Below are positions 25,463 to 33,723 of a stretch of DNA of 64,000 nucleotides, one piece after another. The position numbers and the translations under genes were made by a program. The stretch's first letter is position 1. Every line of letters begins with the position of its first letter. The stretch lies in contig NZ_AP025172.1 of the NCBI RefSeq assembly GCF_003402535.2, forward strand, positions 372,001 to 436,000, in the 5' to 3' direction. This stretch comes from Cupriavidus sp. P-10. GTDB taxonomy: Bacteria; Pseudomonadota; Gammaproteobacteria; Burkholderiales; Burkholderiaceae. The notes under the pieces are model-generated. The model saw only the letters and a program-made list of their open reading frames with translations. It was not told the origin of the DNA and did not search any database.

Positions 25463-26251
25463 ATGCGAGCGATTATTCTTGCCGCGGGCCTTGGCCTGCG
25501 TTTGCAGCAACCGCCTGAAGCACAATTCCCGAAGTGCCTGTTGCGCTTCGATGGCATCACCCTGCTGGAACGGCATCTACGCATGCTGGACGCGGCGGGC
25601 GTCACGGAGGTCGTGCTTGCGCTCGGTTTCCAGCCTGAACAGGTCAAGGCCGAACTCGACCGGATCGGACGTTTGCCCCATCCTGAAATCATTCTGAATC
25701 CGCGCTACGAGCTCGGCAGCGTCCTGACCGTGCACACCGTCGCCGACGCGCTCACGCGCGGCGGCGACGTGCTGCTGATGGACGCCGACGTGCTCTACGA
25801 CGAGCGCATTCTCGCCGCGCTGGTCGCCGGCGACAGCGTCAACCGCCTGCTGATCGACCGCGACTTCGAAACCGGCGACGAGCCAGTCAAGCTCTGCCTG
25901 CGGGACGGCCTTCCGGTCGAGCTGCGCAAGCAGGTCGCGGTGGGCCTGGAATATGACACGATCGGCGAGTCGGTCGGCTTCTTCCGCTTTAGCGAGCAGA
26001 CTGCACGCCGCCTGGCGCAGATCGTCGCGGGGTATGTCGGGCGCAACCAGGAAAAGATGCCGCACGAGGAAGCCGTGCGCGATCTGCTGCTGGAGGGCGG
26101 CCATGCCTTCGAGATCGCGGACGTCACCGGTGCGCCCTGGCTCGAGATCGACTTCCCGGGCGACGTCGCGCGCGCGCGCGATGAAGTGTTGCCGCAACTC
26201 CAGCGCCAATCTGGAGTCACCTCGGGAGTCAACTCGGGAGTCACGCCATGA
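25463..26251 (+). CDS. Nucleotidyltransferase (sugar/choline-phosphate type)
   Basis: A 262-residue Rossmann-like NTP transferase. The start [13 protein letters not shown] is a variant of the LAAGxGxR pyrophosphorylase loop, [10 protein letters not shown] supplies the lysine, and [10 protein letters not shown] carries the metal-binding aspartate. It resembles enzymes that attach CMP to phosphocholine or related head groups. A second nucleotidyltransferase domain is fused to the PEP mutase next door, so the operon has two; this one may activate a different head group, or both may act on AEP variants. The tail [13 protein letters not shown] is encoded by a 12-bp tandem repeat. Its TGA overlaps the pepM ATG. 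Confidence 0.82.
   Translation: MRAIILAAGLGLRLQQPPEAQFPKCLLRFDGITLLERHLRMLDAAGVTEVVLALGFQPEQVKAELDRIGRLPHPEIILNPRYELGSVLTVHTVADALTRGGDVLLMDADVLYDERILAALVAGDSVNRLLIDRDFETGDEPVKLCLRDGLPVELRKQVAVGLEYDTIGESVGFFRFSEQTARRLAQIVAGYVGRNQEKMPHEEAVRDLLLEGGHAFEIADVTGAPWLEIDFPGDVARARDEVLPQLQRQSGVTSGVNSGVTP
26211..26246 (+). repeat. 12-bp tandem repeat at the nucleotidyltransferase 3' end
   Basis: Three GGAGTCA units spaced 12 bp apart encode [12 protein letters not shown] just before the overlapping stop/start junction. The repeat also supplies GGAG sequences near the pepM start and so may influence its translation. Confidence 0.6.
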
Positions 26252-27954
26252 ACGCACGCGATCTGGCTATGCCCACTGCGTCGCGCTGCACCGCGCTGCG
26301 CCAGTTGCTGGTGGGCAGCGAACTTGAATTCATGATGGAGGCCCACAACGGGCTCTCGGCCCGGATTGTGCGCGAAGCAGGCTTCAAGGCCATCTGGGCC
26401 TCCGGCCTGGCGATCTCGGCGCAATTCGGCGTGCGCGACAACAACGAGGCAAGCTGGACACAGGTGGTCGACACGCTCGAATTCATGGCCGACTCCAGCG
26501 GCTTGCCGATCCTGGTCGACGGCGATACCGGCTACGGCAACTTCAACAATGTGCGGCGCCTGGTAAGGAAGCTCGAACAGCGCGGCATCGCGGGTTTGTG
26601 CATCGAGGACAAGCAGTTCCCCAAGACCAACAGCTTTATCGACGGCGAACACCAGCCGCTGGCCACCATCGACGAATTCTGCGGCAAGATCAAGGCCGGC
26701 AAGGATACCCAGGCGGATGCCGATTTCTCGATCGTCGCGCGCGTGGAAGCACTGATCGCGGGCTGGGGCATGGACGAGGCCTTGCGCCGGGCCGAAGCCT
26801 ATCGGCAGGCCGGTGCCGACGCGATCCTGATCCACAGCAAGCTGTCGCGGCCGGATGAGATCCTCGAGTTCGCACGCGAGTGGGCCGGCCGCGCTCCGCT
26901 GGTGATCGTGCCGACCAAGTACTACAGCACCCCCACCGAGGTGTTCCGCCAGGCCGGCATCAGCGTCGTGATCTGGGCCAACCATCTGATCCGTGCGGCT
27001 GCATCGTCGATGCAGGCGGTGGCCAGGGAAATCCACGACACCCAGACGCTGGTTCATGTCGAGGACCGTATCGCGCCGATGAGCGAGATCTTCCGGCTGC
27101 AGGATGCCGACGAGTATTCCGCCGCCGAACGGCTGTACCTGTCTGGAACCGAGGCGCTCGGCGCCGCGGTCGTGCTGGCGGCGAGCCGGGGTGAAGGGCT
27201 TGACGCGCTGACCGCCGAGCGGCCCAAGGTCATGCTTCCGGTCGCGGGCAAGCCGCTGCTGCGCTGGCTGGTGGACGCCTTCAAGATGCAAGGGATCCAC
27301 GACATCACCGTGGTCGGCGGCTATCGTGCCGATGCGATCCAGAGCACGGGTGTCAAGCTTGTGCGCAACGAGCGCCACGCGAGTACCGGGGAACTGGCGT
27401 CGCTTGCGTGTGCGGCCGACGGCCTGCATACGGATACCGTGATCGCCTACGGTGACCTGCTCTTTCGCAGCTACTTCCTGCGCGACCTGTTCGAGAGCGA
27501 GTCCCGCTTCAGCGTGGTGGTCGACTCGTCGCAGACGCAACCGTCGAATCAGAGCGTACGCGATTTCGCCTACTGCTCCGCGCCCGACGATCGCGCCCTG
27601 TTCGGCCAGAAGATCCTGCTGCGGCACGTCTCGAACAAGGCGCGGGAAGTGGCGGTCACTGGCGGTCAGGCCCCGCAGGGACGCTGGATTGGCCTGCTGT
27701 GCGTGCGCGGCGCCGGGCGCGAGGCCCTGCAGCAGACCCTTGCCGGCCTGCGTGCGCGAGCGGATTTCGACACGCTGGACATGCCTGACCTGCTCAACGC
27801 CCTGATCGATGCAGGCGAGGAGATCGACGTGAAGTATGTGCACGGCCACTGGCGCAGCGTGAACGACCTGGAGGACTACCAGCGCGCTGGCGAGTTCGCG
27901 CATGCCCGGCTGCCGATCGCCCAGGGCGCAACCAGCAGCGAGAATCGCCCATGA
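26248..27954 (+). CDS. pepM: Phosphoenolpyruvate mutase fused to a nucleotidyltransferase domain
   Basis: A 568-residue bifunctional protein. Residues 1-~295 are PEP mutase: the diagnostic EDK-x5-NS motif is intact (E120-K122, N128-S129), with [10 protein letters not shown] before it. It converts PEP to phosphonopyruvate, the entry step of phosphonate biosynthesis. Residues ~306-560 are a nucleotidyltransferase domain ([29 protein letters not shown]) like the PntC domains that make CMP-AEP. The AASRG loop departs from AAGxG but is otherwise orthodox. It overlaps its neighbours on both sides by four bases. The fusion of first and activating steps strongly implies CMP-AEP as the operon's product. 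Confidence 0.93.
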   Translation: MNARDLAMPTASRCTALRQLLVGSELEFMMEAHNGLSARIVREAGFKAIWASGLAISAQFGVRDNNEASWTQVVDTLEFMADSSGLPILVDGDTGYGNFNNVRRLVRKLEQRGIAGLCIEDKQFPKTNSFIDGEHQPLATIDEFCGKIKAGKDTQADADFSIVARVEALIAGWGMDEALRRAEAYRQAGADAILIHSKLSRPDEILEFAREWAGRAPLVIVPTKYYSTPTEVFRQAGISVVIWANHLIRAAASSMQAVAREIHDTQTLVHVEDRIAPMSEIFRLQDADEYSAAERLYLSGTEALGAAVVLAASRGEGLDALTAERPKVMLPVAGKPLLRWLVDAFKMQGIHDITVVGGYRADAIQSTGVKLVRNERHASTGELASLACAADGLHTDTVIAYGDLLFRSYFLRDLFESESRFSVVVDSSQTQPSNQSVRDFAYCSAPDDRALFGQKILLRHVSNKAREVAVTGGQAPQGRWIGLLCVRGAGREALQQTLAGLRARADFDTLDMPDLLNALIDAGEEIDVKYVHGHWRSVNDLEDYQRAGEFAHARLPIAQGATSSENRP

Positions 27955-29138
27955 TCGAAGCGGCTCAGTTTATCGAGGCGGCGCTGGCGCGTGGCTTCTC
28001 CTGGTATGCGGGGGTGCCATGCTCGTACCTCACTCCCTTCATCAATTACGTGCTGCAGGATCCATCGCTGCACTACGTCTCGTCGGCGAACGAAGGCGAC
28101 GCGGTGGCGCTGATCGCGGGCGTGGCGCTCGGGGCCAGAGGGGGGCAGCGCGGCATCACGATGATGCAGAACTCCGGCCTTGGCAATGCGGTGAGCCCGC
28201 TCACTTCGCTGACCTGGACGTTTCGGCTGCCGCAACTGCTGATCGTGACATGGCGAGGGCAACCGGGCACCGCGGACGAGCCGCAGCACGCGCTGATGGG
28301 CCCGGTCACGCCTGCGATGCTCGACACCATGGAGATACCCTGGGAGCTGTTCCCGACCGATGCGGCCGCCATCGGCCCGGCGCTTGACCGCGCGCTGGCG
28401 CATATGGACGCGACCGGACGCCCTTACGCGCTGGTCATGCAAAAGGGCAGTGTCGCGCCCTTTGCGCTCAAGCCGCAGGATCGACCCGCGCCGCGTGCGC
28501 GATGCGAGGCGCGCACGCAATTGCGGGGAGGGGGGCTGGATGCGCTGCCTTCGCGTCGCGAGGCCCTGGAGCGCGTGATCGCGCATACGCCGGCCGCTTC
28601 GACGGTGGTGCTGGCATCGACCGGTTTCTGCGGCCGCGAATTGTATGCGCTCGATGACCGGCCAAACCAGCTCTATATGGTGGGATCGATGGGTTGCGTG
28701 GCGTCGTTGGCGCTCGGCCTCGCGCTGGTGCGGCCGGACCTGCATGTGGTCGCCATCGATGGCGACGGCGCCGCCTTGATGCGCATGGGCAACTTCGCCA
28801 CGCTGGGCGCATACGGCCCGTCGAACCTCACCCACGTGCTGCTCGACAACGGCGCGCACGACTCGACCGGCGCACAGGCCACGGTGTCGCCCAATGTGTC
28901 GTTCGCCGGCGTGGCGGCGGCTTGCGGCTATCGCTCGGCGGTCGAAGGCGACCGCCTTGAGCTGCTTGACGATAGGCTTGCGGCGGCACCTGTCGAGCCG
29001 GGTGCGCCCGGCTCGCGCTTCGTGCGGCTGATGATACGCGCCGGCACGCCGGATGGCCTGCCCCGGCCCACCATCACCCCCGCGGAAGTGAAGTTCCGCC
29101 TCGCGCGCCACATCGGCGCTGATCTCGGAGAGAACTGA
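27951..29138 (+). CDS. ppd: Phosphonopyruvate decarboxylase
   Basis: A 395-residue thiamine-diphosphate enzyme. The catalytic glutamate region is SSANEGDA (E48). The cofactor motif begins at GDG 271-273 and continues as [12 protein letters not shown] with the closing N about 28 residues later (LLDN, N300), as in Ppd and sulfopyruvate decarboxylase. It pulls the unfavourable PEP mutase equilibrium forward by making phosphonoacetaldehyde and CO2. It starts inside the pepM stop codon and its own stop shares a base with the next start. Its place directly after PEP mutase separates it from sulfopyruvate decarboxylase. Confidence 0.93.
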   Translation: MIEAAQFIEAALARGFSWYAGVPCSYLTPFINYVLQDPSLHYVSSANEGDAVALIAGVALGARGGQRGITMMQNSGLGNAVSPLTSLTWTFRLPQLLIVTWRGQPGTADEPQHALMGPVTPAMLDTMEIPWELFPTDAAAIGPALDRALAHMDATGRPYALVMQKGSVAPFALKPQDRPAPRARCEARTQLRGGGLDALPSRREALERVIAHTPAASTVVLASTGFCGRELYALDDRPNQLYMVGSMGCVASLALGLALVRPDLHVVAIDGDGAALMRMGNFATLGAYGPSNLTHVLLDNGAHDSTGAQATVSPNVSFAGVAAACGYRSAVEGDRLELLDDRLAAAPVEPGAPGSRFVRLMIRAGTPDGLPRPTITPAEVKFRLARHIGADLGEN

Positions 29139-30202
29139 TGCTATTGCTCAACCCCGGCCCGGTTACTTTGTCCGAGCGCGTCCGCCGCAGCCTGCTGCAG
29201 CCCGACCTGTGCCATCGCGAAAGTGAATTCTTCGATTTGCAGGACGAGGCGCGCGCGCGGCTGCTCGACGTTTACCGGCTGGACCCTGCAGAATGGGCCG
29301 CGGTATTGATGACCGGGTCAGGCACGGCAGCAGTCGAAAGCATGATTGCCGCGCTGGTGCCCGCGCGCGGCAAGCTGCTCATTGTCGAGAACGGCGTGTA
29401 CGGTGAGCGCATGACGCAGATCGCGAGTCAATACCGCATCGACCACGAGGTGATCAGACATGACTGGATGCAGGCGCCCGATCCCGAGCGGCTGGCCGCC
29501 ATGCTCGACGCGGACCGTACCATCGGCCATGTGGCGGTGATCCACCATGAAACGACCACCGGGCGCTTGAACGATCTGCACGCGCTCGATGCCGTTTGCC
29601 ACCAGCGCGGCGTTCGCCTGCTGGTCGATGCCGTCAGCAGCTTCGGGGCCGAGGCGATCGACTTCGGCGGCAGCATTGCCGCCGTGGCCGCCACCGCCAA
29701 CAAGTGCCTGCACGGCGTGCCGGGGGTCGCCTTCGTGATCGCGCGGCGCGACGCGCTGGCCCAGGCCGAAAGCCGGACCTACTACCTGGATCTTGGCCGG
29801 CTGGCACGCCTGCAGGATCAGCGCAACACTCCCTTCACCCCGTCCGTGCACGCCTACTACGCGCTGGTGGAAGCGCTGCGCGAACTCGACGACAGCGGCG
29901 GCCAGCCCGCCAGGCACGCGCACTATGCGGCCCTGGCCGAGCAAGTGCGCGCGGGACTTGAATTGCGTGGCATCGCAAGCGCGTTGCCGGCGGACCAGTC
30001 CTCCGTCGTCCTGCGCGCCTACCGTTTGCCGGCGAGCTTGTCGTACACGCAGCTGCACGACGGCCTGAAAGCGCTCGGCTTTGTGATCTATGCAGGGCAG
30101 GGGCAGCTGTCGAACGAACTATTCCGGATCTCCACGATGGGACATATCCAGGCGCACGACATTGAGCGCTTGCTGCAGGGGTTTGCGGCATTGATGACTT
30201 GA
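29138..30202 (+). CDS. 2-aminoethylphosphonate:pyruvate transaminase-type aminotransferase
   Basis: A 354-residue class V PLP aminotransferase (PhnW-like). D164 (LLVDAVSSFG) and K189 (ATANKCLHG) are the pyridoxal-phosphate contacts, and the amino end LLLNPGPV is characteristic of the group. PhnW usually works in AEP degradation, but with no phosphonatase gene nearby and PEP mutase upstream the enzyme should run toward AEP synthesis from phosphonoacetaldehyde. Its ATG shares the last base of the ppd stop (TGATG). It ends the operon. Confidence 0.92.
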   Translation: MLLLNPGPVTLSERVRRSLLQPDLCHRESEFFDLQDEARARLLDVYRLDPAEWAAVLMTGSGTAAVESMIAALVPARGKLLIVENGVYGERMTQIASQYRIDHEVIRHDWMQAPDPERLAAMLDADRTIGHVAVIHHETTTGRLNDLHALDAVCHQRGVRLLVDAVSSFGAEAIDFGGSIAAVAATANKCLHGVPGVAFVIARRDALAQAESRTYYLDLGRLARLQDQRNTPFTPSVHAYYALVEALRELDDSGGQPARHAHYAALAEQVRAGLELRGIASALPADQSSVVLRAYRLPASLSYTQLHDGLKALGFVIYAGQGQLSNELFRISTMGHIQAHDIERLLQGFAALMT

Positions 30203-30301
30203 TGCCACTTCGCTGCTGCAGTGACCGTCTGTTACCTCGACCGCAGGGATTGGCGATGCCGTTGTGAGGACGCCGGTCACCGAGCTAGCCCAGTTCGATA
30301 G

Positions 30302-31139
30302 TCCGCCGGTAACGTCACGCTTGCTTCACTAGGCTCCATTTCTTATACGGGGCCGACGACCATCTCGAACGGAGCAACCCTGAGCTTTGCTTCGCCGACA
30401 GCGGCCTCGGCAATACGGTCAACAGCTTTTTTTGTGAATGGGCCTTCGACGCTGATCGTCAATGCCATAAACCGGGAGGATATTCGGGGGACCATCACCT
30501 TGGATACGGCTGGCGGCGGAACTGTGGATTTCACCGGGACCAGCAACTTTGGCGGTGTGGTGCAGGCAGGGAATCTGACGATCACCACGACGGGGGGAGC
30601 GCAGGACAAGGTAATCAGTTCCTTCGGCGCTGGATTAAATCTGAACTTTCGCGGTATTACGTTGAATACCCTCGGTTCCAGCAGCAGTTTGCTGGTGTGC
30701 AGGAACGCTGACCTTGACCGGAAACAGCACCTATTCGGGCGGTACGACGATCAGCGCGGGCACGCTGCAGCTCGGCGACGGCGGTACCATCGGCAGCATT
30801 ACCGGCAACGTCACCGATAACGGCATGCTTGCCTTCAACCGCGCAGACACAGTGATCTTCGGCGGCGTCATCTCCGGCACCGGTACCCTCGCTCAACTTG
30901 GCGCAGGCACGACGATATTCACCGCGGACAACACATACAGCGGTGATACGACCATCAGTGCCGGCACGCTGCAACTGGGCAACGGCGGTACCGGCGGAAG
31001 CATCGCCGGCAACGTGGCAGATAACGGCACGCTTTTATTCAACCGTTCGGATGCCTTGACATTCGATGGCGTTGTCTCCGGAACCGGCGCCGGGACGGGA
31101 CGCTATATGCCTCCTGGCACAGGCGATAGGGTTCCATAA
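30302..31139 (+). pseudogene. Autotransporter passenger fragment, frameshifted
   Basis: From 30302 the frame has no start codon but reads beta-helix sequence (SYTGPTTISNGATLSF, GTVDFTGTSNFGGVV). Near 30700 it shifts frame and continues as two ~50-residue autotransporter-associated beta-strand repeats (TYSGGTTISAGTLQLG and TYSGDTTISAGTLQLG, each followed by a GSI-GNV-DNG segment). An in-frame stop precedes it at 30299, and it ends at 31139 without the outer-membrane barrel. Signal peptide, start and translocator are all missing, so this is the broken inner part of a type V adhesin. Confidence 0.75.
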
Positions 31140-31232
31140 CGTTGCGCTTATTGAACTGAGTCGAAAGCCACAACTCGACCGCACGATCAAAAGGGCGCTC
31201 ACTCGGCGCAAGCCGAGGAATGGGGGAAGGGG

Positions 31233-31490
31233 CTATTTCGGCACGGCACGCACAAGCGCATGGCCGTCGACTGTGGCCTCTGGTGGCATGACGAAAAAAT
31301 GATACGCGAGAGGATTGAGGGCGAGGATCGGACATTCGAGCCGCGCGGCCAGTTCAGCATCCGGCGACCAGTTGCCATAGGCCACCGCCGCGGTCAACTC
31401 CACCGTATCGACACGAGCATAGAGGGCTGTTGCAGGGTAAAGCGACCGGGTATCCGGAGGTGAATCCATCAATTCTTTCGGTGTGGGCAT
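31233..31490 (-). CDS. Hypothetical small protein
   Basis: ATG 31490 opens an 85-residue frame (MPTPKELMDSPPDTRSL ... LVRAVPK). It has a regular amino-acid mix with two hydrophobic segments (ILALNPLAYHFFVMPPEA) and no family I recognise. The ribosome site is weak and the frame is longer upstream, so the start and even the reality of the gene are uncertain. Confidence 0.35.
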   Translation of the reverse strand: MPTPKELMDSPPDTRSLYPATALYARVDTVELTAAVAYGNWSPDAELAARLECPILALNPLAYHFFVMPPEATVDGHALVRAVPK

Positions 31491-31813
31491 GTCAGTCTCA
31501 ACATTCGCAGGGTCGGTGTCTGATCGAGGATGACTCCAAGTGAGGCTGCTGAAAAGGTTACTGTTTTCCACGTGAAGAGGTATTGGGATTAGTCCGCAAT
31601 CAGGCAACACCGGTTCCCAGTTGATCGTGCGGCCCTGTGCGCACGAATGCCATTTTCGATCACGGTTCCGTGGTATTGCCCATGCATAGTCAGGTGTGCA
31701 GCGTAAGTAAACAATCGCTGCAACGTGCAAAGGCCTGGACGATGACACATTTCGCCGCTGCTTCGTGCGGCCTACTCCCGTCCTCTTCTTTCTTTATAAG
31801 TCGGGAGCAATGC

Positions 31814-32056
31814 ATGAAAATAATCGCGGCTACCCTTCTGCTTGCGGCAGTGATGGCATCGCCTGCCTGGGGCGCTGAGAAGCCGGCGGATGATCGCCTC
31901 GTCCCGTTGCGTATGGACGAACAAGCTGCCCGCAAGGAGTATGACCGAAAGGTTAAGGAGGCGAAGGCCGTGTACAACGAGGCCAAGAAAGCCGCCGCGA
32001 AGGAGCGGGACACGGCGATCGCAAGTGCGCGTGCGAAGGCAGGGCAGAAGTCGTAA
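31814..32056 (+). CDS. Small periplasmic coiled-coil protein
   Basis: ATG 31814 has GGGAG seven bases upstream and gives 80 residues: a signal peptide (MKIIAATLLLAAVMASPAWG) and then a strongly charged, lysine/alanine-rich helix (KVKEAKAVYNEAKKAAAKERD) without cysteine. Several longer in-frame starts lie upstream but only this one gives a signal sequence at the amino end. Such proteins are common in this bacterial family and of unknown function. Confidence 0.65.
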   Translation: MKIIAATLLLAAVMASPAWGAEKPADDRLVPLRMDEQAARKEYDRKVKEAKAVYNEAKKAAAKERDTAIASARAKAGQKS

Positions 32057-32655
32057 TGTGAGTCCATCGGCGATTTGCGGACTCCTACCTTTGATCTTGA
32101 ACTCCTCGGATTGGGTCGCACGCGGCCCGATGAGGACGGCGCGCATGCCGAACTTGTCGACCACGCGCGCCTTTCGCGGCGCCGGGCAGAAACACCGGTC
32201 ACGCGATGGTAGAGGAAGTCGGAGTTTGCTGCCCTTGAAGCCCGATCGGCCGATGTTACGCCCAGGGATCCGTCCTGTTGATCGTGGAGTTCTGTGACCC
32301 TCGTGTCGTTTCCGCGCTGACCAAAAGAAAGCCCTCCGCCGGGCTGGGGAGGGCTGAAGTACTCTGACGTGTCGCGGAACCGCCAGCGATCATATGATCA
32401 CTTGCAACCCAGCCAGATGCATCCCTCTATTTAGTAGGGTCCGGCATGCGCTGAATGCGGTGTCCACCTGCTCAGGCAGATTCCCTACTTAGCTTCGAAA
32501 GCTAATATTCTGAATGTAATTTGCACCTGTCAAAAGTTTGCGCATCACGGTAAGTTAATGCAGACGTGGTAATTTCTGAAGTCGACCGGCACCGCATGGC
32601 AAGAGCGCGCCTGAGCTGGTTGCTGCTTTGACTCATGAATCCACGGCATTAACAA
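32057..32655. other. Intergenic region with leftward terminator and palindrome
   Basis: No gene is supported. It contains a hairpin at 32330-32355 and a perfect palindrome GATCATATGATC at 32388-32399. Reading frames on either strand are short and lack credible starts. Confidence 0.5.
32321..32355 (-). terminator. Hairpin terminator, leftward
   Basis: AGCCCTCC (32330-32337) pairs with GGAGGGCT (32348-32355). On the minus strand the stem is followed by TTTCTTTT. No leftward gene upstream of it is convincing, so it may end an unrecognised short transcript. A near copy sits at 33427-33461. Confidence 0.5.
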
Positions 32656-32880
32656 ATGCGGAAAATTTCAAAAGTTGCAATCAGCAGCGCTATCAACGGC
32701 CGCATCTTCGCTATGCCCGTTTTCGAGGACGGTTCGGTCGGTGACGCCCATGCTTTCGACTCCGAAGATGAGGCGCGCGCGTTTGTAGCTATGCAATACC
32801 CCAATGCAAAGACGACCCGCGTGGGCGGCGGCACGTCACCGAAGAATGCCAATCAAAGGCCCTCATCGTTGCAGGAATAA
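32656..32880 (+). CDS. Hypothetical small protein
   Basis: A 74-residue frame starting MRKISKVAISSAI. The first half could form two strands and a helix (GRIFAMPVFEDGSVGDAHAFDSEDEARAFVAM), like a small compact domain; the tail is polar. There is no strong ribosome site and no known family. Kept because the composition looks protein-like. Confidence 0.45.
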   Translation: MRKISKVAISSAINGRIFAMPVFEDGSVGDAHAFDSEDEARAFVAMQYPNAKTTRVGGGTSPKNANQRPSSLQE

Positions 32881-33205
32881 GGATAAATCAGAACACATTA
32901 AGGCAATTATCTCCCCCTCCGCAGAGTTCAGTTGGCGCCTGTCTTGCCCGCTTAGGGCGTCTGGCGGACCGGCGGCTGCGTGTTCCTAACCTCCGTAACA
33001 CCGGACCGGAGTGACCGTGGACAGCAATTCCGGTCGATCCTAGTATCCCATCTAGGCGATCCGCGATCGTGATCTCGCCGGAGAAAAGGTGGGGGTTTCA
33101 TCCATCGCTTCGGCCCGCCGCCGCTTGCCCGTGCGCGACAGTCCGGTGGCTGCCTGGCCGTTCTGCAAAAGCTGATGCGCGTCGCCGCATGCAGGAGGAA
33201 GCATC
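32881..33205. other. Intergenic, nothing identified
   Basis: I see no gene, RNA or strong repeat in this 325-bp stretch between two small open frames. Confidence 0.4.
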
Positions 33206-33472
33206 ATGGCGCAGAAAACGGTCGACTCGAATTCGTCCGCGGCGCGCCGCGTGCGTGGCACGCAAAAGGCGCCGCGCAAGGTCGCGCTGTCGCTGCGCAT
33301 TCAACCCGAAATCCTGGCTGCGTTCCAGGCATCAGATCTGGCCGAGTCGTCCTGGATGGCCTTTCAAGACTGGATCACAAGGCGGCTTCATGCGCGCCGC
33401 AGCCAACTACAGTGCTTTGTAAATCACAAGAAAAAGCCCTCTGCCGGGGTGGCTGAGGGCTGGAAGTGGTAG
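33206..33472 (+). CDS. Small BrnA/CopG-like protein, possibly altered at its 3' end
   Basis: ATG 33206 follows AGGAGGAAGC, a very good ribosome site. The 88 residues include KVALSLRIQPEILAAFQAS, which resembles the strand-helix start of BrnA-type antitoxins, but the usual GWQTRxNxALRxWL helix is only loosely matched (SSWMAFQDWITRRL). No toxin partner is present. The last ~15 codons run through the leftward hairpin at 33435-33461, so the native stop may have been lost by a frameshift. Confidence 0.5.
   Translation: MAQKTVDSNSSAARRVRGTQKAPRKVALSLRIQPEILAAFQASDLAESSWMAFQDWITRRLHARRSQLQCFVNHKKKPSAGVAEGWKW
33427..33461 (-). terminator. Hairpin terminator, leftward, inside the end of a small gene
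   Basis: AGCCCTC (33435-33441) pairs with GAGGGCT (33455-33461); leftward the stem is followed by TTTTTCTTG. It closely resembles the hairpin at 32321-32355 in arms and setting. Confidence 0.5.
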
Positions 33473-33723
33473 CGGGCAGATCGCAGCCGCCCGGGCACAG
33501 TATTGGTGCAACTGGGGCCTGCGCCAATACCTTGAATGTGGTATTCCGCTGTTCGCGAAGCGGTGTCATGGCGGAACTCCTGGAAGCAGTGAATGAAATG
33601 CCCGTTGGGCCTTTCCAGTTGCTCTCGGGTCTCCGCTTCTCGCAGTCCCAGCTTCAGGTCGCGTCCCTGACATAGCGCCAGACAACAACGTTCGCTTACT
33701 CGCACTACCGCGTCAGCGGTTTA

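Noticed and set aside
25795..27903. 702-codon leftward open frame across pepM
   Set aside because: The plus strand carries the intact PEP mutase and nucleotidyltransferase motifs; the leftward frame has no domain or ribosome site.
32388..32399. Perfect palindrome GATCATATGATC as an operator
   Set aside because: Twelve-base palindromes of this kind can occur by chance, and no gene start lies close enough to assign it a role.
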